64,000 bases of DNA from Planctomycetota bacterium (lineage in GTDB: Bacteria > Planctomycetota > UBA1135 > JACQFD01): contig JAEUHX010000061.1 in assembly GCA_016792805.1 (NCBI GenBank), positions 62,001 to 126,000 of the forward strand, read 5' to 3'. The position numbers and the translations under genes were made by a program. This document shows, piece by piece, positions 56,101-63,981 of the stretch (position 1 is its first letter; every line of letters starts with the position of its first letter). The notes below the pieces were generated by a model. The model was not told where the DNA came from, made no database searches, and saw nothing but the letters and a program-made list of their open reading frames with translations.

Positions 56101-57113
56101 GCGACGCCGAGATCACAAAAGCGATCTACCGCCGAGTCCCCATTCTTGTGAAGGAGGGGCCGCCTGAGGAGAACCCCTGGGGGGTGCAGTTCTCACGTCT
56201 TTTCGACATGTCCAATGACTCGGCTCTTTTTCGGACCAAGGAAGAGCTGCAGAAGAGAGACTTCACACTAGAAGGCAACATCTTCATTCCCGGCGTGGGT
56301 GCCGCCAAGAGCCGCGCTGCCAAGGGAGGCGCAAGCCTAGCCGCGGAAAGTCCCGAGGAGCGTTGGCTGCCGCTCTACGAGGGCCGACTCGGTCACCAAT
56401 TCGACCATCGCTACGCGTCAGAACCAGGGGGCAACCTTCGCACAACTACAGTCGAAGAGCATGGCGATCCTCTCGCATGGATCGAACCGCAGTATTGGGT
56501 TAGCAACTCAGAGGCAGTTCGTCGGCTTGAAAGACAGAACCCAGCTTGTCGAACTGGCTTACTGGGTCATCGTCGGGTGGCTCGCAATACCGACGAGCGC
56601 ACGAGTATTGCAACAATACTACCTTACGGCGCAGCCTCTTACGGGTGGATTCTCTCATTGGGACCGGAGGCATTAGATCTGCTGATTCTTTGTGCGACCT
56701 ACAATTCATTTGCCTTCGACTTTCTCATTCGGAGCAAATTCTCTCAGCCGAGTATTCCCCAAAGCACGTTTGAGCAGGTTCCCGTTCTCCCGAAGTTCAG
56801 CATTACGCGAGAGAGTCGTGCAATGATTGAGGCTCGTGTCCTCGAGCTTGTCTACACCTCTTTCGACCTCCAGCCCTTTGCCCGCGACTGTGGCTTTAAC
56901 GGACCGCCTTTCCGCTGGGACGAGGAGCGCCGCTTCCAGCTCCGCTGCGAGCTCGACGCCGCCTTCTTCCATCTGTACGGTCTCTCCCGCGACGAAGCGG
57001 CCTACATCCTCGACACCTTCCCGATCGTCCGCCGCCACGACGAATCCCGCTTCGGCGAATACCGCACTCAGCGGGTAATTCTGGAGTTCTACGACCGATT
57101 CACCGCGCGTTGA
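53154..57113 (+). CDS. Eco57I-type N6-adenine DNA methylase, DrmMI-like (defence operon gene 2)
   Basis: A 1319-residue DNA adenine methyltransferase. SAM-binding motif I is DPACGSGHFLLAAAHRIA (Asp496 on) and the catalytic NPPW is Asn777-Trp780 in DVVLGNPPWERIK. The N-terminal ~300 residues and the long C-terminal part probably carry DNA target recognition. YGVDLNPWAVELCKVSLWL and TGSYYTPTSLIECLLD are typical of the Eco57I/PglX-like group. No separate nuclease motif was recognised. GC content drops within the 3' third (about 55800-56800) and recovers at the end, as if the target-recognition segment had been exchanged. In this operon it would mark host DNA as self. Confidence 0.87.
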   Translation: MPASLTISAIRVEGGLIPADLLARILAGDSGLEGLEPASYGLLSTERVREAASRSWTRLIAAWQHFRAALEKLPESDPATTLTRERWLQPLFQELGYGKLAPARGLEAAGKTFSISHRWSHVPIHLVGARVELDQRSAQIPGAARTSPHGLVQEYLNKSEHTLWGIVTNGRVLRLLRDHASLTRDAHIEFDLEEILTEQSFSGFLLLWLLAHATRFEAEKPQECILERWRTVAAAEGARALEELRGGVQRAIEALGSGFIVSHPDNEGLRDRLRSGALSRDDLFRQCLRLVYRLLFLFAAEDRGLLLDPAAPDEARRRYRAHYSTAALRERARATRGSRHGDQWISLRLVMEALGREGGEPRLALPALGSFLWSPEAAPDLAACHLPNEALFEAVRSLAFREVERKRRPVDFKHLGTEELGSVYESLLELHPVLDLRAATFELASAAGHERKTTGSYYTPTSLIECLLDSALEPVLERAARERDAQAAILRLRVIDPACGSGHFLLAAAHRIARRLAAVRTGDEEPAPQATRAALREVIAHCIYGVDLNPWAVELCKVSLWLESIEPGKPFAFLEHRIVCGNSLLGAVPALLAKGIPDEAFAPLEGDDKAICRELGKRNRAERGGQTTMFADADVEAPAALGTLRRAHVDLERLDDRTFEQLQQKERAWKALQQLPEARYAKLAADAWCAAFVQRRDKKAPAAITEGVLRALARDPKRFLGSASGVAVSTEVDRLAATYRFLHPHLAFPEVFTIPDQGAESAPPSGWTGGFDVVLGNPPWERIKLQEKEWFAVREPSIAQAPSAAARRKKIEALESEDPELLRAFRDAQRSAEAESHFVRQSGRYPLCGRGDVNTYTIFAETMRNLLGSQGRVGVIVPSGIATDDTTKHFFQSLVETRSLASLFDFENRKGIFPAVDSRVKFALLTLQSFGSSTASSTAAQFVFFAQDVHDLDVPERRFTLSADDFALLNPNTRTCPIFRTSRDAEITKAIYRRVPILVKEGPPEENPWGVQFSRLFDMSNDSALFRTKEELQKRDFTLEGNIFIPGVGAAKSRAAKGGASLAAESPEERWLPLYEGRLGHQFDHRYASEPGGNLRTTTVEEHGDPLAWIEPQYWVSNSEAVRRLERQNPACRTGLLGHRRVARNTDERTSIATILPYGAASYGWILSLGPEALDLLILCATYNSFAFDFLIRSKFSQPSIPQSTFEQVPVLPKFSITRESRAMIEARVLELVYTSFDLQPFARDCGFNGPPFRWDEERRFQLRCELDAAFFHLYGLSRDEAAYILDTFPIVRRHDESRFGEYRTQRVILEFYDRFTAR

Positions 57114-57168
57114 CATCCATGCCATTTGTAGTGGAATCGAGCAGCAGGAGCCCAATGAGGAGAACCCC

Positions 57169-58542
57169 GTGCCGAAGAGTCTCCACGATTTCTACTGGCA
57201 GAGAGTATTGCAGACGGCGAGCCTCGCTCGTGGGAACGAGTCGAGCACGAGCAAGAGCGAAGAAAAGTATGATCCGAATGGTGTCCTTGACCGCATTGCG
57301 CAGGAGTTGACCTCGAGCTTCGGCTGGTCACCTTGCCGACATGTGTTTCACGGGTCTCCAGGGGGCCAGGGGTTCTCTCAACGGAACGGCTTGACCCCCA
57401 AGTATCAAGGCATCTTGGCAGAGCACCTTGGGATCCAATGCCTTGGATTTGTGGCCAAGGAAGGAGTCGCACTCTCGTGGTTCGCCAGAGTTGTCGCCAA
57501 GGAGCATAAGAATCATCTTTGTATTGTTTTGGCGGCTGGCGATCGGAGGGGCCGAGTGGCCTTGATGACCCATTGGAAGCCCATTGTTGTGGGTATTTCC
57601 AATTGGATCCGGTCGGGCATCCTGCACCCGGACCTGAAGCGGGCGCTCAGTATCTGGGACGACTACGGCGTTCCGAAAAAGGCAAAGGAGTTCAAGAGAG
57701 GCGTGCGCTCCCAGCTCGAAGCGAGAGCGTGGGCCATCGAGCGGGCGAGACTTCTTCGAAAGGAGACGATCCTGTCGGCTGAAGATTACTTTCGTCTGTT
57801 TCTTTTGAGGCCTCGTGGAAGTCATAAGGAGACCTTGGAACTCCTCCGGGAAGCTATGATGCAGCGGCTGAAGGCTCAGAACGCGGCGGCTTCAGGCGAG
57901 GACAGGGAGCTGGCGAGATTGGCAGCGATAAGGATTGAGAATGAAGCGGTTGAGCGCAACCTGCAGCTGGCCGGATGGTGCGCAAGCCGATTCAAGGCTC
58001 CCGTTGGCTGTCTTGAACGAGTCGATCATTTGCAGGAGGCCGTCCTTGGGCTTCTGATCGCAGCTCGACGATTTGATGTTACTCGTGGGACGCAGTTCTC
58101 CACATATGCGGTCCATTGGGCGAGAGAGCGGTTACTAAGGAGCTTACACGACCGATCAACATTCATTCGTGTTCCAGCATATAAGTATGGAGCTTCAGTT
58201 GGGCGACAGCTGAGACAGACTCTCTCGAGAATACAATCGATTGACTCTCTCACGAGAAACGACATCTATCGCCTCTCGGAGAGACAGTTGGAGACCGCGC
58301 AAATTGACCTCAGGCTAGATGCGCTTACCGTGCTCTCACGCGGAATCTCCGCGCTGAGACAGCGAGAGCGCCGAGTTCTATGCTGGCGATTCGGATTTGA
58401 TGGGCACGATCGGCTGACGCTCGACCAGATCGCTGCGCAGCTCGGAGTCTCGCGTGAGCGAGTGCGCCAAATCGAAAGGCGTGCTCTGGATAGGCTTCGC
58501 ATCACCATTCGAATCCCTGGATCTGGGATTCCCGAAATATGA
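57169..58542 (+). CDS. sigma-70 family protein with unknown N-terminal domain (defence operon gene 3)
   Basis: A 457-residue protein. The C-terminal half is a group-2-like sigma-70 factor: region 2 at about 255-335 (LLIAARRFDVTRGTQFSTYA, then HWARERLLRSLHDRSTFIRV) and region 4 at about 385-445 (ALRQRERRVLCWRFGFDGHD, then LGVSRERVRQIERRALDRLR). The N-terminal ~200 residues match nothing I recognise; they contain a possible alpha/beta domain (GQGFSQRNGLTPKYQGILAE, then LCIVLAAGDRRGRVALMTHW). The GTG at 57169 is set by AGGAG a few bases upstream. It lies 55 bases after the methylase gene, and its stop overlaps the next helicase ATG (ATGA). It might switch the operon on, redirect polymerase, or sense infection; all of these are guesses. 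Confidence 0.85.
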   Translation: MPKSLHDFYWQRVLQTASLARGNESSTSKSEEKYDPNGVLDRIAQELTSSFGWSPCRHVFHGSPGGQGFSQRNGLTPKYQGILAEHLGIQCLGFVAKEGVALSWFARVVAKEHKNHLCIVLAAGDRRGRVALMTHWKPIVVGISNWIRSGILHPDLKRALSIWDDYGVPKKAKEFKRGVRSQLEARAWAIERARLLRKETILSAEDYFRLFLLRPRGSHKETLELLREAMMQRLKAQNAAASGEDRELARLAAIRIENEAVERNLQLAGWCASRFKAPVGCLERVDHLQEAVLGLLIAARRFDVTRGTQFSTYAVHWARERLLRSLHDRSTFIRVPAYKYGASVGRQLRQTLSRIQSIDSLTRNDIYRLSERQLETAQIDLRLDALTVLSRGISALRQRERRVLCWRFGFDGHDRLTLDQIAAQLGVSRERVRQIERRALDRLRITIRIPGSGIPEI

Positions 58543-61500
58543 GTCGTACCTCGATTCTTGTGTCTGCTGAGCAACACTCGCAACAGATCCTGGCCGCTTT
58601 GGCATCGACGCAGCGTGCGCGCGTGGCCATGCGAATTGGATTATTGCGGGAACTCTTCGACTTTGCGCAGCTCCTTCCGGACAAGCCGATGGATGCACTG
58701 CTGGGATCTCCCGGCGTTGAGTCCATGGAGGAAGTTCTCGGACAGTTTCATGAGAGCCGAAGCCGCGAGTTCGAGTGGGAGCGCCGTCAACAAACTGTCC
58801 AGGGGGCCGTGCTCGAGTCGGCGCGCATCCTGCGGGAGACCCTTCGGGCCATCATTGAGAACTTGACACAGCAGGAGTTGGGTTCGGAGACGATTCGCCA
58901 GGCTGAGAGACGACTGCGAAGTCGAGAGCTCAAGATTCGCGTCCACTCGCCCGACAGCATTCCCACATCAGCTCTCCTGATGGAGGGTTCGGAGAGGGCA
59001 TGGGTCTCTGGAATGAACGTTCTGGGGACGCTCTACGACCGAGCTGGCCTCAGCCTCCTGGTGAGTGATCCAGAGGCTGTGAAAGCCCTGGGCGAGTGGT
59101 ACTCATCGCTCTGGGCAAGAGCGCATGGAGTCGAGGAAGCACTCGTGATGGAGATGCAGGTATCGTGGCCGATTCGGGAGACGACACCCTTCGAGATCTA
59201 TGCACTCATTCTCGCGAGTATGCTGGAGCCCTTTCGTGAGGGTGGAGAGGAACTCGGCTTCTCTCATTCGCTCTTTGGCCTGCTCACTGAATTTCAGAAG
59301 GACGCCGTCCGCGAGGCCGCCGCCATGATCGACCGGCACAACGGCTGTTTTGTGGCCGATGTCGTTGGGCTCGGCAAGACCTACGTTGGCGCCGCGTTGG
59401 CAAAGTACTTCGAGTGGACGCGCGGGTGGAGGGCTCTCATTCTCGCGCCGCCGCAACTAAGGGAAATCTGGCAGCAGCAAATCGATCTCTGGGAGATCCA
59501 TGGGAAGGTAATCTCCACGGGTCTCCTGACGGGTGCATCGACTTTCGCGCCCGCGTTTCGGCTTGAATCTCCAGAGCTACAAGATCGGGACTTTGTGATC
59601 GTCGACGAAAGCCATAACTTCCGAAATGGAGACACGCAGAGATATCACCTGTTGAGCACATTTCTATCGACCGGAAGAAAAGTTTGTCTTCTGACAGCCA
59701 CTCCGCTTAATAGCAGGCCGGATGATATCTATCATCAGCTCAAGCTCTTTCATCCAACCGATCGCACTCATCTGCCGATTCAGCCGCCGCGGCTGGAGGA
59801 CTATTTCCGGCTTGCGACTCAGAACCAGGTGAATCTTCGAGATCTCTTGCGCCACGTGCTTATCCGGCGAACACGCAGGGACATCCTTCGCGACTACGGC
59901 CGCGACTGGGAGACGGGCGAGAGAATCAACCCGCTGGAAGTTCGGGCTTATGCGTCCGGCCTGAAGCGTGGGTACTTCGACATGGGAGGAAAACGCCAGT
60001 GTTTTCCCAGGCGTGATCTTCAAACTGTAGCTTACAGCATCGAGAGAACCTACGCCGGACTCTATAATAATATTCGGGATATTATCGCTCCTTCTGTTCA
60101 AGGCGTCGCTGGAATCCGCTATGCGAGGTACTCGCTCGCTACATACATCCGCCCAGAATGCCGCGACAATTATCGGGCAAACCTGTGGACCATCCTGCAG
60201 GTGCATCGGGGCTTGATGAGGGTGCTTCTCTTCAAGCGGCTCGAATCGAGCGTAGATGCCTTTCTTGCAACTCTTCGGAGAATCAAGCAGAGGACGGAAA
60301 GCTTGTTGCGTGCTATCCAACGAACGCGCAGCGGAATCCTGGATTTGTCTTCGCCTTCGGAGGATGCTCCGGATTCTGCGGGCTACGAGCCGCTTGCTGC
60401 GGACAGCATTCCCGTTCGATTGGAGGACTTGGAGGTCGATGAGCTCGCAGAAGACCTCATCCATGACCTCCACGAGATTGCTCGAGTCGAAGGGATGGTT
60501 TCGGGAATCGCGGGTGAGACGAATGATAAGTTGCAAACACTCATGCGCTTGATGGAGAGTCCGGCGTTGGCGGACAAGAAGGTGATTCTGTTTACTCAGT
60601 TTGAGGAGACGGCTCGGCTCCTGCACCGCACCATGGTTGGACTTCGAGGCGCGGACCTCGTTGATCTGTGTACGGGTTCCTCGGGCGGAAAGGACACAGT
60701 GATCGCCCGGTTCGCACCGCGAGCCAATAAGCACCTCTTGTCGCGAAGCCGCGGGCTGGAGACTCAGGTCCTCGTTGCAACAGATGTGTTGTCGGAGGGA
60801 GTGAATCTGCAGGACTGCAGCGTCGTGGTGAATTATGACCTCCATTGGAATCCCGTGAGGCTGATTCAGCGATTCGGTCGCATTGACCGGCTCGGCTCCG
60901 AGCACGATCGCATCCTCGCCATGAACTTTCTCCCGGAGTCCGAGCTCGAGAGGAATCTTGGGCTTCAGCAGAAGCTGCGCGCGCGCATCGAGGAGATCCA
61001 TCGAGTGATCGGCGAGGACTCCGCGGTTCTCGAGCCTGGCGAACAATTGAATGAAGAGTCGCTCTACTCGATCTACCAGGGCAACCGGCTGTCCGACGAG
61101 GACCTGCTCGGCGAAGCCGAAGATGAGGATCTTCAACAATCGCTGGCGAAGCTCTCCGCGCTCCGGGCGGATAACCCAGCGGTGCTCCAGATGCTACGCA
61201 AGCTGCCGCTTGGCCAACGGAGCGCCCGACTCTCGAGAGACCGAGCCGGTGTTCTCACGCTCCTCGGCGCTGGAGAAGAAATGCGATTTTATTGGGTATC
61301 GCCCAATGGCAGCCCCATTGTCCGCGATCTTCAGAGTGCACTTCGGATCTGTCGCTGCGAGGAGACGGAGGAGCGTGCCGAGTGGCCAGCCTGGGCAGGA
61401 GACGGCATTGAGTCGGCGCGCGATGCGTTCTGGAGCGAAATCCTGCGGCGAGAAGGCGGAAGGCGGCTCCGAACTCGGTATCGAGTTGGGCAGCGCGAGA

Positions 61501-61778
61501 TCATCGACCAGCTGGAGAAGCTCGAGGAAGAGCTGCAGGCGGGCGGCGATCTCCAGCGGGTTCAAGAGCTGCTCGAGATGCTTCGTGGCGACTTGCCGGA
61601 CGCCTTTATTCGTGAACTCCGCGTTGTGGCTCGGAGGCGGCTCCAGGGAGCTGAGTTTCTTGAAGTTCTCGCGGGGCTCGTGATGTCGCATCAATTGAAT
61701 TTGCGCAGCCGGGAGCGCCAGCAGCGTGCTTCGCGTCCAACTGTGCGCGTCATCGCTTCACTCGCGTTGGTTACATAA
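58539..61778 (+). CDS. SNF2 helicase with degenerate PLD-like N-terminus (defence operon gene 4)
   Basis: A 1079-residue superfamily 2 ATPase. Motif I is DVVGLGKTYVGAALA (Gly277-Thr281), the DESH box is at 356-359 (IVDESHNFRNG), motif III is LLTATPLNS, and motifs V/VI read ATDVLSEGVNLQDCSVVVNY and NPVRLIQRFGRIDRLGS. Residues ~130-215 resemble the C-terminal half of a phospholipase-D-like domain (SERAWVSGMNVLGTLYDRAG, then WYSSLWARA), but the HxK signature is absent, so it is probably not a nuclease. A long helical insert (~540-640) separates the two helicase lobes. It is translationally coupled to the sigma-like gene. It probably translocates on DNA as the active engine of the system. Confidence 0.85.
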   Translation: MSRTSILVSAEQHSQQILAALASTQRARVAMRIGLLRELFDFAQLLPDKPMDALLGSPGVESMEEVLGQFHESRSREFEWERRQQTVQGAVLESARILRETLRAIIENLTQQELGSETIRQAERRLRSRELKIRVHSPDSIPTSALLMEGSERAWVSGMNVLGTLYDRAGLSLLVSDPEAVKALGEWYSSLWARAHGVEEALVMEMQVSWPIRETTPFEIYALILASMLEPFREGGEELGFSHSLFGLLTEFQKDAVREAAAMIDRHNGCFVADVVGLGKTYVGAALAKYFEWTRGWRALILAPPQLREIWQQQIDLWEIHGKVISTGLLTGASTFAPAFRLESPELQDRDFVIVDESHNFRNGDTQRYHLLSTFLSTGRKVCLLTATPLNSRPDDIYHQLKLFHPTDRTHLPIQPPRLEDYFRLATQNQVNLRDLLRHVLIRRTRRDILRDYGRDWETGERINPLEVRAYASGLKRGYFDMGGKRQCFPRRDLQTVAYSIERTYAGLYNNIRDIIAPSVQGVAGIRYARYSLATYIRPECRDNYRANLWTILQVHRGLMRVLLFKRLESSVDAFLATLRRIKQRTESLLRAIQRTRSGILDLSSPSEDAPDSAGYEPLAADSIPVRLEDLEVDELAEDLIHDLHEIARVEGMVSGIAGETNDKLQTLMRLMESPALADKKVILFTQFEETARLLHRTMVGLRGADLVDLCTGSSGGKDTVIARFAPRANKHLLSRSRGLETQVLVATDVLSEGVNLQDCSVVVNYDLHWNPVRLIQRFGRIDRLGSEHDRILAMNFLPESELERNLGLQQKLRARIEEIHRVIGEDSAVLEPGEQLNEESLYSIYQGNRLSDEDLLGEAEDEDLQQSLAKLSALRADNPAVLQMLRKLPLGQRSARLSRDRAGVLTLLGAGEEMRFYWVSPNGSPIVRDLQSALRICRCEETEERAEWPAWAGDGIESARDAFWSEILRREGGRRLRTRYRVGQREIIDQLEKLEEELQAGGDLQRVQELLEMLRGDLPDAFIRELRVVARRRLQGAEFLEVLAGLVMSHQLNLRSRERQQRASRPTVRVIASLALVT

Positions 61779-61860
61779 CCTGCTCAGAGAGCCCTCCGCC
61801 CGGCATCTGATCGGCCGCCAATTGAGAGTGGCGGCGCACAAGCAGCTTGGCTTTGGCCAA

Positions 61861-62322
61861 TCAACGATTCTCCGGCTGAGTTGCTGGGGGGACTCCGAGT
61901 ATCACTTCTCTCGTTCCTTTGGGCTCAAAGGGGCCGAGAAGTGGAGCCTCCACAACCTCTGCGGCAAGCCGCGCGGCCAGGACATGCTGCTCATTGGTCC
62001 CTCGTCCCTCTGCTGTCAATCCGGGGAGTATCGCGTGTCCTGGCAAGCCGGAGCAGAGTGCGTCAGGGCGAACCGCGATGCCCAGCTCACGGAGCTTTCG
62101 AACAGAAAGCACTGCAACGTAATAGGCCTTGGGCTTGACCAATGATCCCAGCTCTTCAGGCCGCACGAAAGCTGCTCGGAATACAGATAATCCGAGGACG
62201 TCGGCGTCTCCCGGACGGCAGGATTCCTTCGAAGGACGCGGAATGGAATCGAAGCTTACTTGTGACTGGGGAATCCTTCGATACAGCACTTCGTCGTCTG
62301 TAATAAAGTCACGCTCGTCCAC
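61861..62322 (-). CDS. unknown protein, third gene of TIGR04255-like operon
   Basis: A 153-residue protein that I do not recognise. It is rich in alpha/beta patterns (EELGSLVKPKAYYVAVLSVR, RKLRELGIAVRPDALCSGLP) with no signal peptide or membrane segment. The GTG at 62322 was chosen because GGAGG lies about 7 bases upstream; an in-frame TTG at 62370 would add only Arg-rich residues. It starts 56 bases after the second gene of the operon. It ends 82 bases from the convergent helicase gene, with no clear terminator between them. Confidence 0.65.
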   Translation of the reverse strand: MDERDFITDDEVLYRRIPQSQVSFDSIPRPSKESCRPGDADVLGLSVFRAAFVRPEELGSLVKPKAYYVAVLSVRKLRELGIAVRPDALCSGLPGHAILPGLTAEGRGTNEQHVLAARLAAEVVEAPLLGPFEPKGTREVILGVPPATQPENR

Positions 62323-62378
62323 TCTTCCCCTCCGTTCCGATCGCTCCGGCAAGTGTTGTGATCGCGCCAATCAGAGCT

Positions 62379-62810
62379 TCATCGTGCGGCGCGAAGGGCC
62401 GAAATGGGCCACTCCACGCGGGAAACGACACGATGTGCCTGAATGGTGATTATCTCTGCCATGCCATTGCACTGAATCTCACATGTTTGGGTGGTTTTTC
62501 CCTGTCGGCTCTCGAACACGATGCCTCCAGCCACCGCGGGAGTCACGGCGATCGGACCACGCAGCCGGCTTTTCTTAGCCCACCGAGAGAACGCAAGCGC
62601 ATCCTTGAGCACACTGGGCGAAGGAGGAGAAATGTCCTCTTCTTCTAAAGTTCGAGGCGACCGAGCCCACGCCTCAATTCGCTCGATGGCCTTCTGCCAA
62701 GCAAAGTCATCCGGGAAATAAGAAGCACCTGCCAACGTCGCAATGGCAGAGGGATTTGTGCTTAACTGGCCGCTGGGGTTCTTGCCCTGGTCGATGCTAC
62801 TGATGGTCAT
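62379..62810 (-). CDS. unknown protein, second gene of TIGR04255-like operon
   Basis: A 143-residue protein that I do not recognise. It begins MTISSIDQGKNPSGQLSTNP and contains an acidic helical middle (AWARSPRTLEEEDISPPSPS) and a beta-rich C-terminal half (AVAGGIVFESRQGKTTQTCE). The ATG at 62810 overlaps the TGA of the TIGR04255-like gene (ATGA), which fixes the start better than an upstream in-frame ATG. Such a coupled pair suggests a complex with the TIGR04255-like protein. Confidence 0.7.
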   Translation of the reverse strand: MTISSIDQGKNPSGQLSTNPSAIATLAGASYFPDDFAWQKAIERIEAWARSPRTLEEEDISPPSPSVLKDALAFSRWAKKSRLRGPIAVTPAVAGGIVFESRQGKTTQTCEIQCNGMAEIITIQAHRVVSRVEWPISALRAAR

Positions 62811-63658
62811 TGCGCTCTGCCCCTCCAATAGTCTTTGGCCGTCTCCGAGGAGACGGCCTTGAAGAGTTCAACGATGGCAGCGTGCCCGCCGGCGAACATG
62901 TTCTCGAGCTCGCTCCAGCCGGTTGCTGAGGGAAGTGGACCACGTGCGGTGAATGTGATTTGAAGCGACTCCAGCGGCTCTTCGGCGGGATTCAGCGGTG
63001 CTGCCGAAAGCACATGCTGGAGATTTACATAAAGTCGGCCAATGTTACCTGGCAGACGATAAGTTCGCTGAATTTGCGCAGTCTCTTCCTGAACGCTCTG
63101 CGACAAAGCAGCTCCCCCGATGAGGCCAGGCAGCGCTCGGGCCCAATCCGATGGGTCCTGCCAGACTGTGCCCTGCTCGATTCGGTCGACATAAGTGACC
63201 TCCCACAGTGTCGGTTGCGGGAGATTCCATGTATTCCGTTCGGCGAACTCTCGGAGAATTGCGAGCTGCCGATTGAACTCCTCTTTGACCATGCCGTATC
63301 GCGGATAGTCACCGGAACGTGACGTCTTGCGCCAATTATAGACAAACCACCCATTCTGTATCTGTAGCAGGCGGTCATCGTGGTCGCGAATGAGTTGAAG
63401 TCGTGGAGCGACTCCAGTCACGACCGAGAAGGCAAATCCAGGTGGCGCCCAAAATCCCTCGCCATCGAGCCGCTCCTCCACGTATTCGACCGGCGCAACC
63501 TCTGCGTGCGGCTTCCAGCCTTCGCCGGCAAGAGATTCCGCATAGTGAGAGATTCTCGGCCCCCACACACCGCGGACAGGCGGCCACTGGACACCGAGTG
63601 CGACCTCAATCACTGGGGGTCGCGCAAACTCGGGGCGTTCGGGTTCCTGGGTAGTCAC
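62807..63658 (-). CDS. TIGR04255-family protein
   Basis: A 283-residue protein of the sporadically distributed TIGR04255 family. The family opening is present: FARPPVIEVALGVQWPP, followed by IQNGWFVYNWRKTS and WEVTYVDRIEQGT, which are typical. The function of the family is not known; members often occur in accessory islands. The GTG start at 63658 has AGGA about 6 bases upstream. It is the first gene of the three-gene minus-strand operon that faces the helicase-methylase operon. Confidence 0.85.
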   Translation of the reverse strand: MTTQEPERPEFARPPVIEVALGVQWPPVRGVWGPRISHYAESLAGEGWKPHAEVAPVEYVEERLDGEGFWAPPGFAFSVVTGVAPRLQLIRDHDDRLLQIQNGWFVYNWRKTSRSGDYPRYGMVKEEFNRQLAILREFAERNTWNLPQPTLWEVTYVDRIEQGTVWQDPSDWARALPGLIGGAALSQSVQEETAQIQRTYRLPGNIGRLYVNLQHVLSAAPLNPAEEPLESLQITFTARGPLPSATGWSELENMFAGGHAAIVELFKAVSSETAKDYWRGRAQ

Positions 63659-63762
63659 GGGATCCTGTCACCGGATATGTCCGGCGTGATCAAGCTTCGG
63701 CTCGTGCCAGCGGGCTGGGTGAGCGTCGCTGGCTTAGCAGAGAATACGAGCCCAATCGCTTC

Positions 63763-63981
63763 ATGCGAGCGTGGTACCTGCTGCGGGGCATCCGCTCCTT
63801 GGATGCGGACGTCGAGAAGCTCGTTCAAAAGGCGCCAAGATTGTCGCGGATCGCCTTGGTCATGCCCACGGGCGGGGATTCACCGACGCAAAGTGCTCCG
63901 CGCTGGGCTCATGAACTCGCCGCGGATCCTCCGGTAGGACTGCCGTTTGAATACGCGCAGCTTGAAGACCTCGCGTCGTAG
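63763..63981 (+). CDS. possible small protein or gene fragment
   Basis: A 72-residue reading frame (MRAWYLLRGIRSLDADVEKL, ending PFEYAQLEDLAS). The same frame is open back to 63656 without another normal start codon, and the composition there is also protein-like (GERRWLSREYEPNRF), so this could be the end of a truncated gene. No family is recognised. It is divergent from the TIGR04255-like gene. The rest of 63659-64000 should hold that operon's promoter; nothing else was seen. Confidence 0.35.
   Translation: MRAWYLLRGIRSLDADVEKLVQKAPRLSRIALVMPTGGDSPTQSAPRWAHELAADPPVGLPFEYAQLEDLAS

Noticed and set aside
59664..61139. 491-residue open frame on the minus strand opposite the second helicase
   Set aside because: The composition follows the helicase codons in reverse and all helicase motifs are on the plus strand.
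50253..61778. Complete DISARM system
   Set aside because: Only helicase and methylase resemble DISARM parts. No DrmA, DrmB (DUF1998) or DrmC (PLD) gene is present within the operon or after it in the window.
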